Of a stretch of 64,000 bases of DNA, positions 53,226-62,031 are shown piece after piece. The position numbers and the translations under genes were made by a program. Source of the DNA: Verrucomicrobiota bacterium. Its GTDB lineage: Bacteria; Verrucomicrobiota; Verrucomicrobiia; JABWAM01. The stretch lies in the NCBI GenBank assembly GCA_023269615.1, contig JAHFSY010000022.1, forward strand, positions 1 to 64,000, read 5' to 3'. Position 1 is the first letter of the stretch; each line of letters opens with the position of its first letter. The notes below the pieces were generated by a model. That model searched no databases. It was given only the letters and a program-made list of their open reading frames with translations, and was not told the DNA's origin.

Positions 53226-54017
53226 TCATGGATAAGGGGCATTCGCGGCGCCAGCACCCGTGTCCGGATAACCCCAGAAGCCTTTGTGGGTCCAGGGATA
53301 TTTTGTATCCGTGCTGAAGGTGGCATAGGCTGGGCGTGAGCGCCAGAACATGGCGTGTCCGTCGAGATAGCCGATCGGGAGTCCTTTGCCACCATGCCCC
53401 GGCGAGGCCTGGCCGGGCGTGGGATCTCCAAACCAACCATTGTCCCTCCAAAAGTCGTGATACAGCACGACGGTATATTGTGAGTTTTCAGTGAAAGCCA
53501 TGACATCGGCTGGAGAAATAAAATCGTTGATCCTTCTGGCTCTGCCTGTTCCATTCCACATGCCGTCGCGATCGCGCAGGTCTTCGTTCATGGCGTAGGT
53601 CCACTTCCCAGGCGCACCCATCCCGGCACCGGTACCTGGGATTGGACAGTAAAATACGGAGGTGTATGGGACGTTGTTTGTTTTGACGCCGACATACTGG
53701 GCCATTTCCCTGATCCACCCATCGGGGGCAAGAGGATTGGTCGGTCCACCCCAGCCATCATTATTCTCCTTCGGCAGGTATCCGTCATTGTCATTCGTAT
53801 AAAGGTTCATCGCAACATAGAGCTGGTGAACATTGTTGATGCACACCGTTGCCTGGGCCTGCTCTTTCGCTTTTCTCAAGGCTGGCAGAAGAAGGGCGGC
53901 GAGGATGGAGATGATGGCCAGGACAACGAGGAGCTCGACCAGGGTAAAACCTTTTTTACGTTCTCTTGCAAGACTGCCACTTTTCGGTTTGTAAAAACAG
54001 GATGCTTTTGATGTCAT
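53226..54017 (-). CDS. Type II secretion/type IV pilin-like pseudopilin
   Basis: The 263-residue protein from ATG 54017 has the prepilin leader end KKGFTLVELLVVLAIISILAALLLPALRKAKEQAQ (residues about 20-54; cleavage before Phe). The globular part has YTNDNDGYLPKE and the C-terminal GLPIGYLDGHAMFW, matching the pseudopilin family abundant in Planctomycetes and Verrucomicrobia. ATG 54017 has a GAAAGG Shine-Dalgarno that overlaps the LacI stop, so it is coupled to the regulator gene. Its role (surface fibre, secretion or signal) is unknown. Confidence 0.9.
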   Translation of the reverse strand: MTSKASCFYKPKSGSLARERKKGFTLVELLVVLAIISILAALLLPALRKAKEQAQATVCINNVHQLYVAMNLYTNDNDGYLPKENNDGWGGPTNPLAPDGWIREMAQYVGVKTNNVPYTSVFYCPIPGTGAGMGAPGKWTYAMNEDLRDRDGMWNGTGRARRINDFISPADVMAFTENSQYTVVLYHDFWRDNGWFGDPTPGQASPGHGGKGLPIGYLDGHAMFWRSRPAYATFSTDTKYPWTHKGFWGYPDTGAGAANAPYP

Positions 54018-54018
54018 T

Positions 54019-55074
54019 TTACCTTTCATTGCATGCCTCCAGCGGACGGCCACAGGTAAGCCCGTGCTTGAATGTGGGCATGACGCGGATATCGCGTTCT
54101 CTTGTCCCAGGTTTTACCACGATTTCCCTCAGAAGGCCGGCGGCCACGCGGCCCACTTCCTGATAGGGAAAAACAATCTGGGTGATGGTTGGAACTGGGG
54201 AGAAATTTAAATCGAGTTCGCATGCAACAAGGCTCATCTCATCCGGCACATGAAATTTTATCCTTTCGATATGACTCATCACAAGCTGGGCAAGCCCGGG
54301 CTCGATAAGTACCAGGGCCGTTGGAGCCGGCTTCAATGAGAGCAGGCCTGACAAGAGTTCCGGGATCTCGAGATTTTGAACGTGGCTCAGAGGCTCGTCA
54401 TCATCGAGGCCTAATTCCTTGACTGCGGATCGAAATCCATCGCGCAGGTCCCTTTGATACTGATAGTTCAGGGTGGTCCCGGCGAGGGCAATTCTTCGGT
54501 GCCCGAGATTGGCGAGATGTTGAACAGCCATTCGCGCGGCCTCCTTGTAGTTCAAGTCCACGTGCGGAAGGGGATCGGTGGCATCGTGCGCGCCCAGGAC
54601 GAGAAATGGGCGACCCCATTCCGTTACTCTCCGGATGGCCTGTTCCGTCATTTCGCCCGCCAGCAGCCAGCCATCGATGATCCCGCTCCCTGCAATACGG
54701 GAGGCTCTTTCCCAGTGGCTCTCATCCGCCACATGAAGGAAGACCATGCTGGCGTTGGATTCGGCAAGGCCCATTTCGATCCCTTGCATGAGCGAAATAA
54801 GATAATTTTCCCGCAAGGCAATTCCACCCTTCCGAAGAAGAAGGAATCCTACCTGGTCAAAATGCGTATTGGCTTGGTTGGATCGCGCGCGAATCAAGCG
54901 CTGTGCCGCGTTGTTAGGCACATAACCCATTCTCCTCGCTGTGGCTTGGACGCGATGACAGGTTTCCAGCTTCAGTCGCGAACTCAGCCTTTCGTTCAAC
55001 GCGAACGAAACCGTTTGCCGTGAGACCCCGCTTTCACGAGCAACATCAGCTTGATTTACATATTTTTTAAGCAC
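54019..55074 (-). CDS. LacI-family transcriptional regulator
   Basis: The 351-residue protein starts at GTG 55074 with a helix-turn-helix (NQADVARESGVSRQTVSFALN, about 7-27) and hinge VPNNAAQRLIRARSNQ, then a ligand-binding domain (about 70-330; HRRIALAGTTLNYQYQRDLRDGF). It precedes the pseudopilin gene by one base and stands upstream of an enolase-family gene, so it may regulate that cluster. The start codon lies inside the palindrome AGCACGTGCT, a candidate autoregulatory site with a central CG. Confidence 0.9.
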   Translation of the reverse strand: MLKKYVNQADVARESGVSRQTVSFALNERLSSRLKLETCHRVQATARRMGYVPNNAAQRLIRARSNQANTHFDQVGFLLLRKGGIALRENYLISLMQGIEMGLAESNASMVFLHVADESHWERASRIAGSGIIDGWLLAGEMTEQAIRRVTEWGRPFLVLGAHDATDPLPHVDLNYKEAARMAVQHLANLGHRRIALAGTTLNYQYQRDLRDGFRSAVKELGLDDDEPLSHVQNLEIPELLSGLLSLKPAPTALVLIEPGLAQLVMSHIERIKFHVPDEMSLVACELDLNFSPVPTITQIVFPYQEVGRVAAGLLREIVVKPGTRERDIRVMPTFKHGLTCGRPLEACNER

Positions 55075-55079
55075 GTGCT
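55070..55079 (-). promoter_or_regulatory. AGCACGTGCT palindrome over the lacI-type start codon
   Basis: The 10-base palindrome spans the GTG start at 55072-55074 and centres on CG, as LacI-family operators do. Binding there would block both transcription elongation and start-codon access. No second copy was found by eye in the 84-base gap to the enolase gene. Confidence 0.35.
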
Positions 55080-55158
55080 AATTAATCAAGAAAATTGTTT
55101 GACTGCAAGAAAATAATTTCGAAATAATTTACGATGTAGAGCTCTTTCTCCCCATGAT

Positions 55159-56301
55159 CTACGCCGAACAAGCTTCGCCTGAAATCAAATCGCTGGAAGT
55201 CCCTACAGCAGGGTTCACGCCGAAGCCGGCGCCTTGCGGCACGCCTACGCGTCCATCATGAAAAGCAATGGGTGAGGTGATCGCGGAGTGTTGAAAGAGC
55301 GTGGCGGCGGGCAGGTCGCAGGCGATTTGCTCGATCGGAAATGAGGAGTGATTCGCCGCAAGGCATGCCATCGAGGCCTGGCCCAGGTCGGTCTCGAGGT
55401 TGCATCCCAAGGAACACGCCTTGCCCGCCTTGAGCAGCGTGTCCGCCATGTCCACGGAGTGGGTGAATCCGCCATTTTTACCCGGGGAAAGCGCCACGAT
55501 GTCGATGGCATCGCAATCCAGCGCTTCGGCCAGCTGATCGGGCGAGAAGACGCTTTCGTCGGCCATGACCGGGATGTCCACCCGCCGCCTCACCTCGGCC
55601 ATCATCCGGATACGGTCACGTGGCGTGGGCTGCTCGACGAGGGCAATTCCGAAGGGCATGAGCGCCTCGATGGCGGCCACCGCCTTGTCGGCCGTGGGAT
55701 AGGCGCAATTGGCGTCGAGGGTGAACACGGGCTCGTTTCCAAGCTCATCGCGCACGGCACGCAGGCGCGCGACGTCGCCGAATGGAGGCGAGCCGATCTT
55801 GAATTTTAGAGTACGAATTCCCTGCTTCCAAAATGCGCGCGCCATCCGGATGGTTTGTGCGACCGAGCCGGGAACCAGTGCGGCACGGGTGGGAATGGAC
55901 GCTGCGGGTTTGCGGTTGCGAAAAAATTCCGCGGCGGAAACGTTCTGCAGGCGGGACCACAAATCCCAGATGGCGGTGTCCACCGCTCCCTTCACAAATG
56001 GGTTTCCGTACAGGGTGGTGTCCATGATGGCCAGGGCTTCGCGGGGATGATCGAACGTGGGGCCGACCAGGCGCGGCGCAAAAAGATGATCCACGATCCA
56101 TTGCGCGATCTCGGGTTTCTCGCCGCTCCAGGTGAGGGTGACAGCGCCCTCACCATGGCCCCGGCATCCATTCTTCGCATGGACCGTCACCCACAGGTGC
56201 CGCACCCCGCCCCGCAACTTTCCCCCATAGAGCTTCAGCAGATTCTTATGGAACATATGCTCCACAACGCGGGTTTGAATTCTGGAAATGCGAAAGCTCA
56301 T
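55159..56301 (-). CDS. Enolase-superfamily enzyme, muconate-lactonizing (MLE) subgroup
   Basis: The 380-residue protein from ATG 56301 has the enolase-superfamily barrel with KFKIG (the KxK base pair of the MLE subgroup), metal ligands in LDANCAYPT, LVEQPTPRD and VMADESVF, and a second lysine in LSPGKNGGF. The MR-subgroup His-Asp pair is not seen, so epimerase, cycloisomerase or proline-type dehydratase chemistry fits better than a mandelate-type sugar-acid dehydratase. It is divergent from an SDR and lactonase, which may act in the same pathway. Confidence 0.85.
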   Translation of the reverse strand: MSFRISRIQTRVVEHMFHKNLLKLYGGKLRGGVRHLWVTVHAKNGCRGHGEGAVTLTWSGEKPEIAQWIVDHLFAPRLVGPTFDHPREALAIMDTTLYGNPFVKGAVDTAIWDLWSRLQNVSAAEFFRNRKPAASIPTRAALVPGSVAQTIRMARAFWKQGIRTLKFKIGSPPFGDVARLRAVRDELGNEPVFTLDANCAYPTADKAVAAIEALMPFGIALVEQPTPRDRIRMMAEVRRRVDIPVMADESVFSPDQLAEALDCDAIDIVALSPGKNGGFTHSVDMADTLLKAGKACSLGCNLETDLGQASMACLAANHSSFPIEQIACDLPAATLFQHSAITSPIAFHDGRVGVPQGAGFGVNPAVGTSSDLISGEACSA

Positions 56302-56307
56302 GCCTCT

Positions 56308-56335
56308 ACCCGGTATAATTGAGCAAAAACCGGGT
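56308..56335. promoter_or_regulatory. Inverted repeat and TATAAT between divergent genes
   Basis: In the 80-base gap between the enolase and SDR starts, ACCCGG (56308-56313) and CCGGGT (56330-56335) form an inverted pair around TATAAT (56314-56319). It could be an operator or promoter core; no -35 box is convincing on either strand. Confidence 0.3.
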
Positions 56336-56381
56336 CGCAATCAAAATGGCTTGGTGTATAGGAAATGAACGACCAACCACC

Positions 56382-57227
56382 ATGAACCCCGCGCTTGAAC
56401 AAACCCTTGATGGAATGGTGGCGATCATCACCGGCTCCGCCGGCGGGGTGGGACGCGCGTCGGCGGTGGAATTCGCGCGACGCGGCGCCCGCATCTGCGT
56501 GGCGGACCTGGACGAGAACGGGGGACGGGAAACGGCGGAACGTGTTGTCTCGGACGGAGGCAAAGCCTTTTTCCAGCCCACGGATGTTTCGCTGTCCACG
56601 TCCGTGGAATCCATGGTGCGCGCGACGGTGGAGCGTTACGGCGGGCTGCACATCCTTTACAACAATGCGGCGGCGACGCGGCTCTGCAACAAGGACGATC
56701 GGCCCGTCACGGAACTGCCGGAATGGGTGTGGGACAAGATGATCGCCGTCTGCCTGAAAAGCGTTTATCTCTGCTGCAAGTTTGGGATTCCCGAAATCAA
56801 AAAGGCCGGCGGCGGTTGCGTGATCAACACCTCCACGGTGGATGCCATGATTGGCTCGCCGGGTTACGACGCCTACACGGCGGCCAAGGGCGGCGTCATC
56901 GCCATCACGCGCTCAATGGCCGTGGAATATGCCAGGGACAGGATCCGTGTGAACTGCATCGCTCCCGGCAATGTGGAATCGGACCATGCGGACATGGGGT
57001 TCACCAGCCCGGACGCGCGAAAGATTTCGGAATCGCTTCACCTGACACGCCTGGGTCGTCCCTCCGACATCGCCCGCTTCGCCGCGTTCCTGGCCAGCCC
57101 GCAATCCGAATACATCACGGGTGGCATATTCAACATTGATGGAGGCTACACGGCATTCAAGGCCGGGGAGGAAACCATCTACGCGGCATACAAGCCGCTG
57201 GACGCGATGGGAAAACAGGGCCGCTGA
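56382..57227 (+). CDS. Short-chain dehydrogenase/reductase
   Basis: The 281-residue protein from ATG 56382 has the SDR cofactor motif TGSAGGVG (residues 18-25), NNAA, the catalytic Ser in INTSTVDA, and YTAAK (Tyr/Lys) at about 160. The C-terminal ITGGIFNIDGG is typical of glucose-1-dehydrogenase/3-oxoacyl-type SDRs that oxidise sugars or alcohols. The lactonase gene follows by four bases, so a sugar-to-lactone-to-acid sequence is likely; the enolase gene is divergent. Substrate unknown. Confidence 0.9.
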   Translation: MNPALEQTLDGMVAIITGSAGGVGRASAVEFARRGARICVADLDENGGRETAERVVSDGGKAFFQPTDVSLSTSVESMVRATVERYGGLHILYNNAAATRLCNKDDRPVTELPEWVWDKMIAVCLKSVYLCCKFGIPEIKKAGGGCVINTSTVDAMIGSPGYDAYTAAKGGVIAITRSMAVEYARDRIRVNCIAPGNVESDHADMGFTSPDARKISESLHLTRLGRPSDIARFAAFLASPQSEYITGGIFNIDGGYTAFKAGEETIYAAYKPLDAMGKQGR

Positions 57228-57231
57228 GTTT

Positions 57232-58320
57232 ATGAAAAGATCCACCATGACGACACACGTGTACGTTTGCAGCGCCATTGGCGAGAAGACCGATGGCATT
57301 CTTTTATATGCCCTGGACCCGGATAAAGGTGGCCTGACGCTGGAAAGCAAATGCCAGGACGGCGTGAGCTATCCCTTTTATGCCGTCACGGACCCGAAAC
57401 AGAAGTTTCTTTTTGCGACCGATCTCGTCGAAACGTGCGACGGCAGGCCGGGCGGTGCGGTTTGCACCTACGCGATTGATCCCGCAACCGGGGCGTTGAC
57501 TTTCCTGAACCGGAAATCATCGGAAGGAACCACACCCTGTTATGTCAGCGTGACCGCGAACGGACGCTTTGTGCTGGTCGCCAACTATGGCGACGGCGTG
57601 GTGGCCGTTTTTCGCGTGGAAGCCGATGGACGGCTGGGAGAAACGGTGGCCATGGAGCGTCCGGTCTTTCCTTCCGGCGACACAAAGCGCGAGGCGCACG
57701 CCCACTCGATCGTGCTGGATGCGGCCAACCGTTTTGCGCTCGTCGCCGAGCTTGGGCTGGACCAGGTGATCACCCATCGGTTTGACGACAAGACGGGAAA
57801 ATTGACGCGGGTTGGCAAGTGGTCGGCCCCCCGCGGTGCCGGGCCGCGTCATTTCGTTTTTCATCCCGACGGCCGCCACGCGTATGTGATCAACGAATTG
57901 AACAACACCGTGGTTGCATTCGCGTATGACGCGGGCTCCGGCAAACTGGAGGAATTGCAGACCCTTCCGGCATTGCCCAAGGGTTTTCAGGGCGAGAATT
58001 ACACGGCGGATCTGCGCGTTCATCCCAACGGACGATTCCTCTACGGATCGAACCGGGGCCATGAGAGCGTCGTCATGTTCACCATTGATCCCAAAACGGG
58101 ACGCTTGAAGCTGGTCGGACATGAACCCACCCAGGGAAAATTTCCCAACGGCCTTGGCATGGATCCATCGGGAACCTGCCTGCTGGCCGGCAACCAAAAA
58201 AGTGACCGGATTGTCTCGTTCCGCATTGATCAAAAAAGTGGCGTCCTGACTCCGACCGGCTCGACGATGCAGATGCGCTCGCCCGCCTGCTTCACCTTCC
58301 TTCAACGGAAATCCTCTTAG
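57232..58320 (+). CDS. Beta-propeller lactonase (COG2706)
   Basis: The 362-residue protein belongs to the seven-bladed propeller lactonase family (6-phosphogluconolactonase/3-carboxymuconate cyclase type): GAGPRHFVFHPDGRHAYVINELNNTVVAF and LRVHPNGRFLYGSNRGHESVVMF are typical blades. Such enzymes hydrolyse sugar or muconate lactones. It starts within four bases of the SDR stop (ATG 57232; ATG 57247 possible), so the pair is co-expressed. With the SDR it could turn an aldose into its acid. Confidence 0.87.
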   Translation: MKRSTMTTHVYVCSAIGEKTDGILLYALDPDKGGLTLESKCQDGVSYPFYAVTDPKQKFLFATDLVETCDGRPGGAVCTYAIDPATGALTFLNRKSSEGTTPCYVSVTANGRFVLVANYGDGVVAVFRVEADGRLGETVAMERPVFPSGDTKREAHAHSIVLDAANRFALVAELGLDQVITHRFDDKTGKLTRVGKWSAPRGAGPRHFVFHPDGRHAYVINELNNTVVAFAYDAGSGKLEELQTLPALPKGFQGENYTADLRVHPNGRFLYGSNRGHESVVMFTIDPKTGRLKLVGHEPTQGKFPNGLGMDPSGTCLLAGNQKSDRIVSFRIDQKSGVLTPTGSTMQMRSPACFTFLQRKSS

Positions 58321-58328
58321 GTTCCGCC

Positions 58329-59180
58329 ATGGGCCTTGCGCTAAGAACAATGGAAGTCACCGATCTCGGATTTGCCGGTTCGCTGAGCGTCCTCGTGGGC
58401 TGGAACCAGACTGCTCGGGACTGGGAACGGCTCCTCGCCGTCGAGCCCGAGGGTTGTTTCATTGCCGAGTGGGATGGAAAGCGTGCCGGCACTGCGACCA
58501 CCACCTGTTATGGAACCGACCTTGCGTGGATCGGCATGATCCTTGTGCATCCGGATTTTCGGCGCCACGGGATCGGCCGCTCGCTCATGGGCCATTGCCT
58601 CGATTTTCTCAAGGGGCGTGCCATCCGATGCGTTAAGCTCGATGCCACGCCGCTCGGAAAAACCTTGTACGACCAGCTTGGATTTCGCGACGAATGGACG
58701 CTGGCGCGATGGGAAGCGGAGAAGTTGCAAATTCTCGCGACCGCGCACTCGGGACCCATCCGCCCCATTCGGGAAGCCGACTGTCCGCGGATTTTTGACC
58801 TGGACGCGCGGGCGTTTGGCGTGTCCCGTCGTAAATTGATCGGACAACTTGCGCGCCAGGGACAGGGCTTGGTGATGGAAAGCGGTGGGCGATTGGAGGG
58901 TTACGGCATGATGCGGAGCGGGATGCGCGCGGATTATCTTGGCCCCGTCGTGGCTTCCTCGCCCGAAGCGGGGATCGCTCTTTCGCGAGCCTTGTTGTCA
59001 GGCGCCTGCGGAAAACCCATCTTCTGGGACATTCCCGACCAGGCGAAGGAAGCGGTGGCCCTGGCCCAAACACTGGGCTTCATCCAGCAACGCCAGTTGA
59101 TCCGCATGCATCGGGGGGAGAACCTCGACCCGGGCGAACCCCATCTTCAGTTTGCCATCGCGGATCCGGCCACCGGCTGA
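58329..59180 (+). CDS. GNAT acetyltransferase with C-terminal second domain
   Basis: The 283-residue protein has an N-terminal GNAT domain with the acetyl-CoA loop RRHGIGRSLMGHCLDFL near residue 78 and a C-terminal partial GNAT-like half (about 165-270) with LEGYGMMRSG. This two-part layout resembles the YitH/Acetyltransf_18 group. Substrate is unknown. It starts eight bases after the lactonase and precedes the cyclic-nucleotide-binding gene by 48 bases. Confidence 0.85.
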   Translation: MGLALRTMEVTDLGFAGSLSVLVGWNQTARDWERLLAVEPEGCFIAEWDGKRAGTATTTCYGTDLAWIGMILVHPDFRRHGIGRSLMGHCLDFLKGRAIRCVKLDATPLGKTLYDQLGFRDEWTLARWEAEKLQILATAHSGPIRPIREADCPRIFDLDARAFGVSRRKLIGQLARQGQGLVMESGGRLEGYGMMRSGMRADYLGPVVASSPEAGIALSRALLSGACGKPIFWDIPDQAKEAVALAQTLGFIQQRQLIRMHRGENLDPGEPHLQFAIADPATG

Positions 59181-59228
59181 ATCGCTGGAGGCTTGACTCC
59201 GCGCCGCCATCCTGACGAGGATGGGCGG

Positions 59229-59768
59229 ATGTCCACCGAATCGCTTCCAGAAGGCACGGCGCGGGTGCTTGCCGCGGCGCGCAACTTGCCCGTGCTCTCG
59301 ATGGTGTTTCGACGGCTCGACCCACGCCAGCAGGAGATCATCTCCATGCTTCGGCGCACGATGATTTTCTCCGACCTTTCCGTGTCGGAGCTGATCGAGC
59401 TGATGCACCTGCTGCACGAGCGGATCTTTGCGCCGGGCGAGACGATTTTTAACGAGGGCGAGCCGGGGCTCGGTCTTTACGTCGTGTTTCGCGGCGAAGT
59501 GGAGATTGGCAAGGCGATGAAGGATGGAAAGGGGCGGGTGGCCCGCCTCGGCCCGGGCGAGGTTTTTGGGGAGGTAAGCTTCGTCGATGGAAGCGGCCGT
59601 TCCGCCACGGCCACCTCGGGCGCGAAGACGGAGCTCATCGGGTTCTATCGCACCGAGCTCTTCGACCTCTGCAAGCGAAAGCCCGCGCTGGCGTCGAAAA
59701 TCCTGCTCGCGCTCGCGCGGCAGATGGGCACGCGCATGCGCGCGATGCTTCAAATGCTGCCCCAATGA
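59229..59768 (+). CDS. Cyclic-nucleotide-binding domain protein
   Basis: The 179-residue protein from ATG 59229 (MSTESLPEGTARVLAAARN) has one CNBD (about 55-165) with the phosphate-binding cassette FGEVSFVDGSGRSATATSG and beta-roll glycines. No DNA-binding domain follows, so it is not a CRP-type activator. GAGGA eight bases upstream supports the start. It overlaps the transporter start by four bases (ATGA). It may sense cAMP or another nucleotide and act on the transporter or GNAT; that is inference. Confidence 0.85.
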   Translation: MSTESLPEGTARVLAAARNLPVLSMVFRRLDPRQQEIISMLRRTMIFSDLSVSELIELMHLLHERIFAPGETIFNEGEPGLGLYVVFRGEVEIGKAMKDGKGRVARLGPGEVFGEVSFVDGSGRSATATSGAKTELIGFYRTELFDLCKRKPALASKILLALARQMGTRMRAMLQMLPQ

Positions 59769-60973
59769 GCCATCCCGTCCCCGTCTCGTTCAACCAGCGG
59801 CGGCATTTCAGCCGCTGGGTTCGCTTCGGCGTGCCTTCCATCGGCCTCTTCCTCCTGTGGCTGATGTATCACGAAGTGCCGCTGCTCTTCAGCTCGATGA
59901 TGATCTCGTGGGGGCTTTATTACATCCTGAACCCGGCGGTGGATTTCCTCGAGGCCCGCTCGATCCGGCGCACGGTGGCGAGCGGAATCGTATTGTTGGG
60001 TGTCATCGCCGTGATCTACATGGCATGGCTGCGCTTCCTCGATTTCAGCGCCGAATTTCGCAGCAAGCTTGATCTCGACGCGTTTCAGAAAAACCTCGTC
60101 CGCACCACGCATCAGCTGATCGTCTGGAGCGAGGGCGAGGCTCCCGTCCTCAAGCGGTTCTTCGAGCCGGAAACACACGCGCCTTCTCCCCCGCAGAATT
60201 CCCATGGAAAGCACGAAACCGATCCCTCGAAAAAAGTCGCCGCGACGCTGGTGGGGGTTGCGGTGGCACTGACGCTCGAGGAACGGATCAATGCTTTTTA
60301 TGAGGAGAAGGTGGCGGAATGGGTGGGGCCGCTGACGGTCAAAGTCATCAACCTGCTCCCCAACCTGATCCTGATCCCGTACTTCACATTTTTCTTTCTC
60401 AAGGATGGCCGGGAATTTCGCAAGACGCTCATCGGGTGGATTCCCAACAAGTATTTCGAGCCGGCGATGAAATTTTTTTATGAGCTGGACCGCCGTTTGC
60501 GATCGTACCTGCTGACGATGCTGTTGGATTGCATGCTCGTGGGGACACTGGTGGGCGTGGGCAGTGCGATCGTGGGTGCGCCAAACCCCGTGGTCTTTGG
60601 TCTCATCGCCTTCCTGCTCAACACCATCCCGCTCCTTGGTCCTCTCCTGTATGGATTGATCTGCCTGCTGATCACCATCGGGTCGGGCAAGCCCCCCGAG
60701 GTGATTCTCGGATTCGTCGGCGTCTTCCTGCTGAGCCGCCTGTGCGACGATCTGATTTTTGTTCCGACGATCTATGGCAAGAGCAACCACATTCATCCCA
60801 TCGTGGTGGTGTGCGCCGTGTTGCTCGGCGAAACCGTGGCCGGCGTCTGGGGCATGTTCCTCGCGATCCCGATCGTGTCCGTTCTCTTCCTCGGCATGGG
60901 CATCATCCGCGAAATTTCCATGGGCGAGGAGGTCGAGGAACTCCCCCCATCGGCCTTTGCGCCCTTTGCCTGA
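59765..60973 (+). CDS. AI-2E family (PerM/YdiK-type) transporter
   Basis: The 402-residue inner-membrane protein has an N-terminal pair of membrane helices, a soluble insert (about 85-190), and a C-terminal bundle of five to six helices with PYFTFFFLKDG and NTIPLLGPLLYGLICLLI, the conserved family core. Family members export autoinducer-2 or act as Na/H antiporters or permeases; the cargo here is unknown. It overlaps the cyclic-nucleotide-binding gene and is followed by a GT9 gene after 18 bases. Confidence 0.9.
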   Translation: MSHPVPVSFNQRRHFSRWVRFGVPSIGLFLLWLMYHEVPLLFSSMMISWGLYYILNPAVDFLEARSIRRTVASGIVLLGVIAVIYMAWLRFLDFSAEFRSKLDLDAFQKNLVRTTHQLIVWSEGEAPVLKRFFEPETHAPSPPQNSHGKHETDPSKKVAATLVGVAVALTLEERINAFYEEKVAEWVGPLTVKVINLLPNLILIPYFTFFFLKDGREFRKTLIGWIPNKYFEPAMKFFYELDRRLRSYLLTMLLDCMLVGTLVGVGSAIVGAPNPVVFGLIAFLLNTIPLLGPLLYGLICLLITIGSGKPPEVILGFVGVFLLSRLCDDLIFVPTIYGKSNHIHPIVVVCAVLLGETVAGVWGMFLAIPIVSVLFLGMGIIREISMGEEVEELPPSAFAPFA

Positions 60974-60991
60974 TCCAATTCGGCGTCGTTC

Positions 60992-62026
60992 ATGCGCATT
61001 GCGATCGTCAAGCTTTTCAACATCGGCGATGCGCTTCTGCTGACGCCGACCCTCACCGGCCTGCGTCAGGCTTACCCCGGAGCGGAGATCACCGTGGTGA
61101 CCCGCGAAACCAATCTGGGCATCCTGGAGGGATGTCCCGCCATCAATCACCTGGTGGGGATGAGCGACCCCCGGTTGCACAAGCCAGGCGCCATGGCACG
61201 GGATATCCGCGCAATCTGGAATTTGCGCCGCAACCGATTTGATTGTTTATTTGAGCTGGGCGGGCGTCATCGGGGACGCAACCTCGCCGCACTATGCCGC
61301 GCGAAGCGCGCCTACTCTGTCAGGACGGCTGTGCCGCTGGGCATCTTGCGTCGCCTTCAATTCAATGGGATGGCCACGCATGATGGGCGGCGCGGGCATG
61401 CGGTGGAGCGGGATTATTTTACCGTGAGTGAATTCCTTCCCCTGCCTCCTCCTCCCATTCCACCCCTGGTGTTTTGCGTTGAAAGCGCGAAGCCATGGCG
61501 TGGGGCCGCGGGGCTTGATGCCTTTGCCATTCTGCACGTGGGCTCACGGGAGGGTTTTAAGAGATGGCATGCAGAAGGCTGGCGGCAGGTGGCCGGCCAT
61601 CTCTTGAAGCGACTGGCCAAAGTTGTTGTCACAACCGGCCCCGAGCCCGAAGAGGTTTCGGAAGCCGAAACGTTGCAGGCGCATTTCGGCTCCCGCGTCG
61701 TCCTCACCCGCGGAGCAACCACGTGGGCCGAACTGGCAGATCTTTTGTATCGCGCCAGCCTGTACGTCGGGCTTGATACCAGCGTGATGCATCTGGCGGC
61801 CGCCTGCCAGTGTCCGATTGTGGCTCTGTGGGGGCCGACTGAGGAAGAGCATTGGGCGCCTTGGCGTGCCTTGCACCGGATTGTGACTGAGAATTCCAGT
61901 CTTCCCGAAAAGGAGCGTCGGATGAGCCAGGTTCGTTCCGAGGATGTCATGGCCGCTTGCGATGAGATGCTCGCATCGCAGACCCGTCTGCGGAATCCAC
62001 GCTCTGGCGAGCGTGGCTGCGTTTGA
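60992..62026 (+). CDS. Glycosyltransferase family 9 (heptosyltransferase-like)
   Basis: The 344-residue protein begins MRIAIVKLFNIGDALLLTPTL and has the family pattern LRQAYPGAEITVV, FDCLFELGGRHRGRN, LHVGSREGFKRWHAEGWR and VGLDTSVMHLAAACQCPIVALWGPT. These enzymes transfer heptose or related sugars onto lipid A core or lipopolysaccharide, so an LPS-type outer membrane is implied. It converges with the MMPL gene, with five bases between stops. Confidence 0.93.
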   Translation: MRIAIVKLFNIGDALLLTPTLTGLRQAYPGAEITVVTRETNLGILEGCPAINHLVGMSDPRLHKPGAMARDIRAIWNLRRNRFDCLFELGGRHRGRNLAALCRAKRAYSVRTAVPLGILRRLQFNGMATHDGRRGHAVERDYFTVSEFLPLPPPPIPPLVFCVESAKPWRGAAGLDAFAILHVGSREGFKRWHAEGWRQVAGHLLKRLAKVVVTTGPEPEEVSEAETLQAHFGSRVVLTRGATTWAELADLLYRASLYVGLDTSVMHLAAACQCPIVALWGPTEEEHWAPWRALHRIVTENSSLPEKERRMSQVRSEDVMAACDEMLASQTRLRNPRSGERGCV

Positions 62027-62031
62027 AATGG

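Noticed and set aside
59750..61180. 476-codon minus-strand open frame opposite the AI-2E transporter
   Set aside because: Low-complexity His/Glu/Asp-rich product antisense to a well-supported gene.
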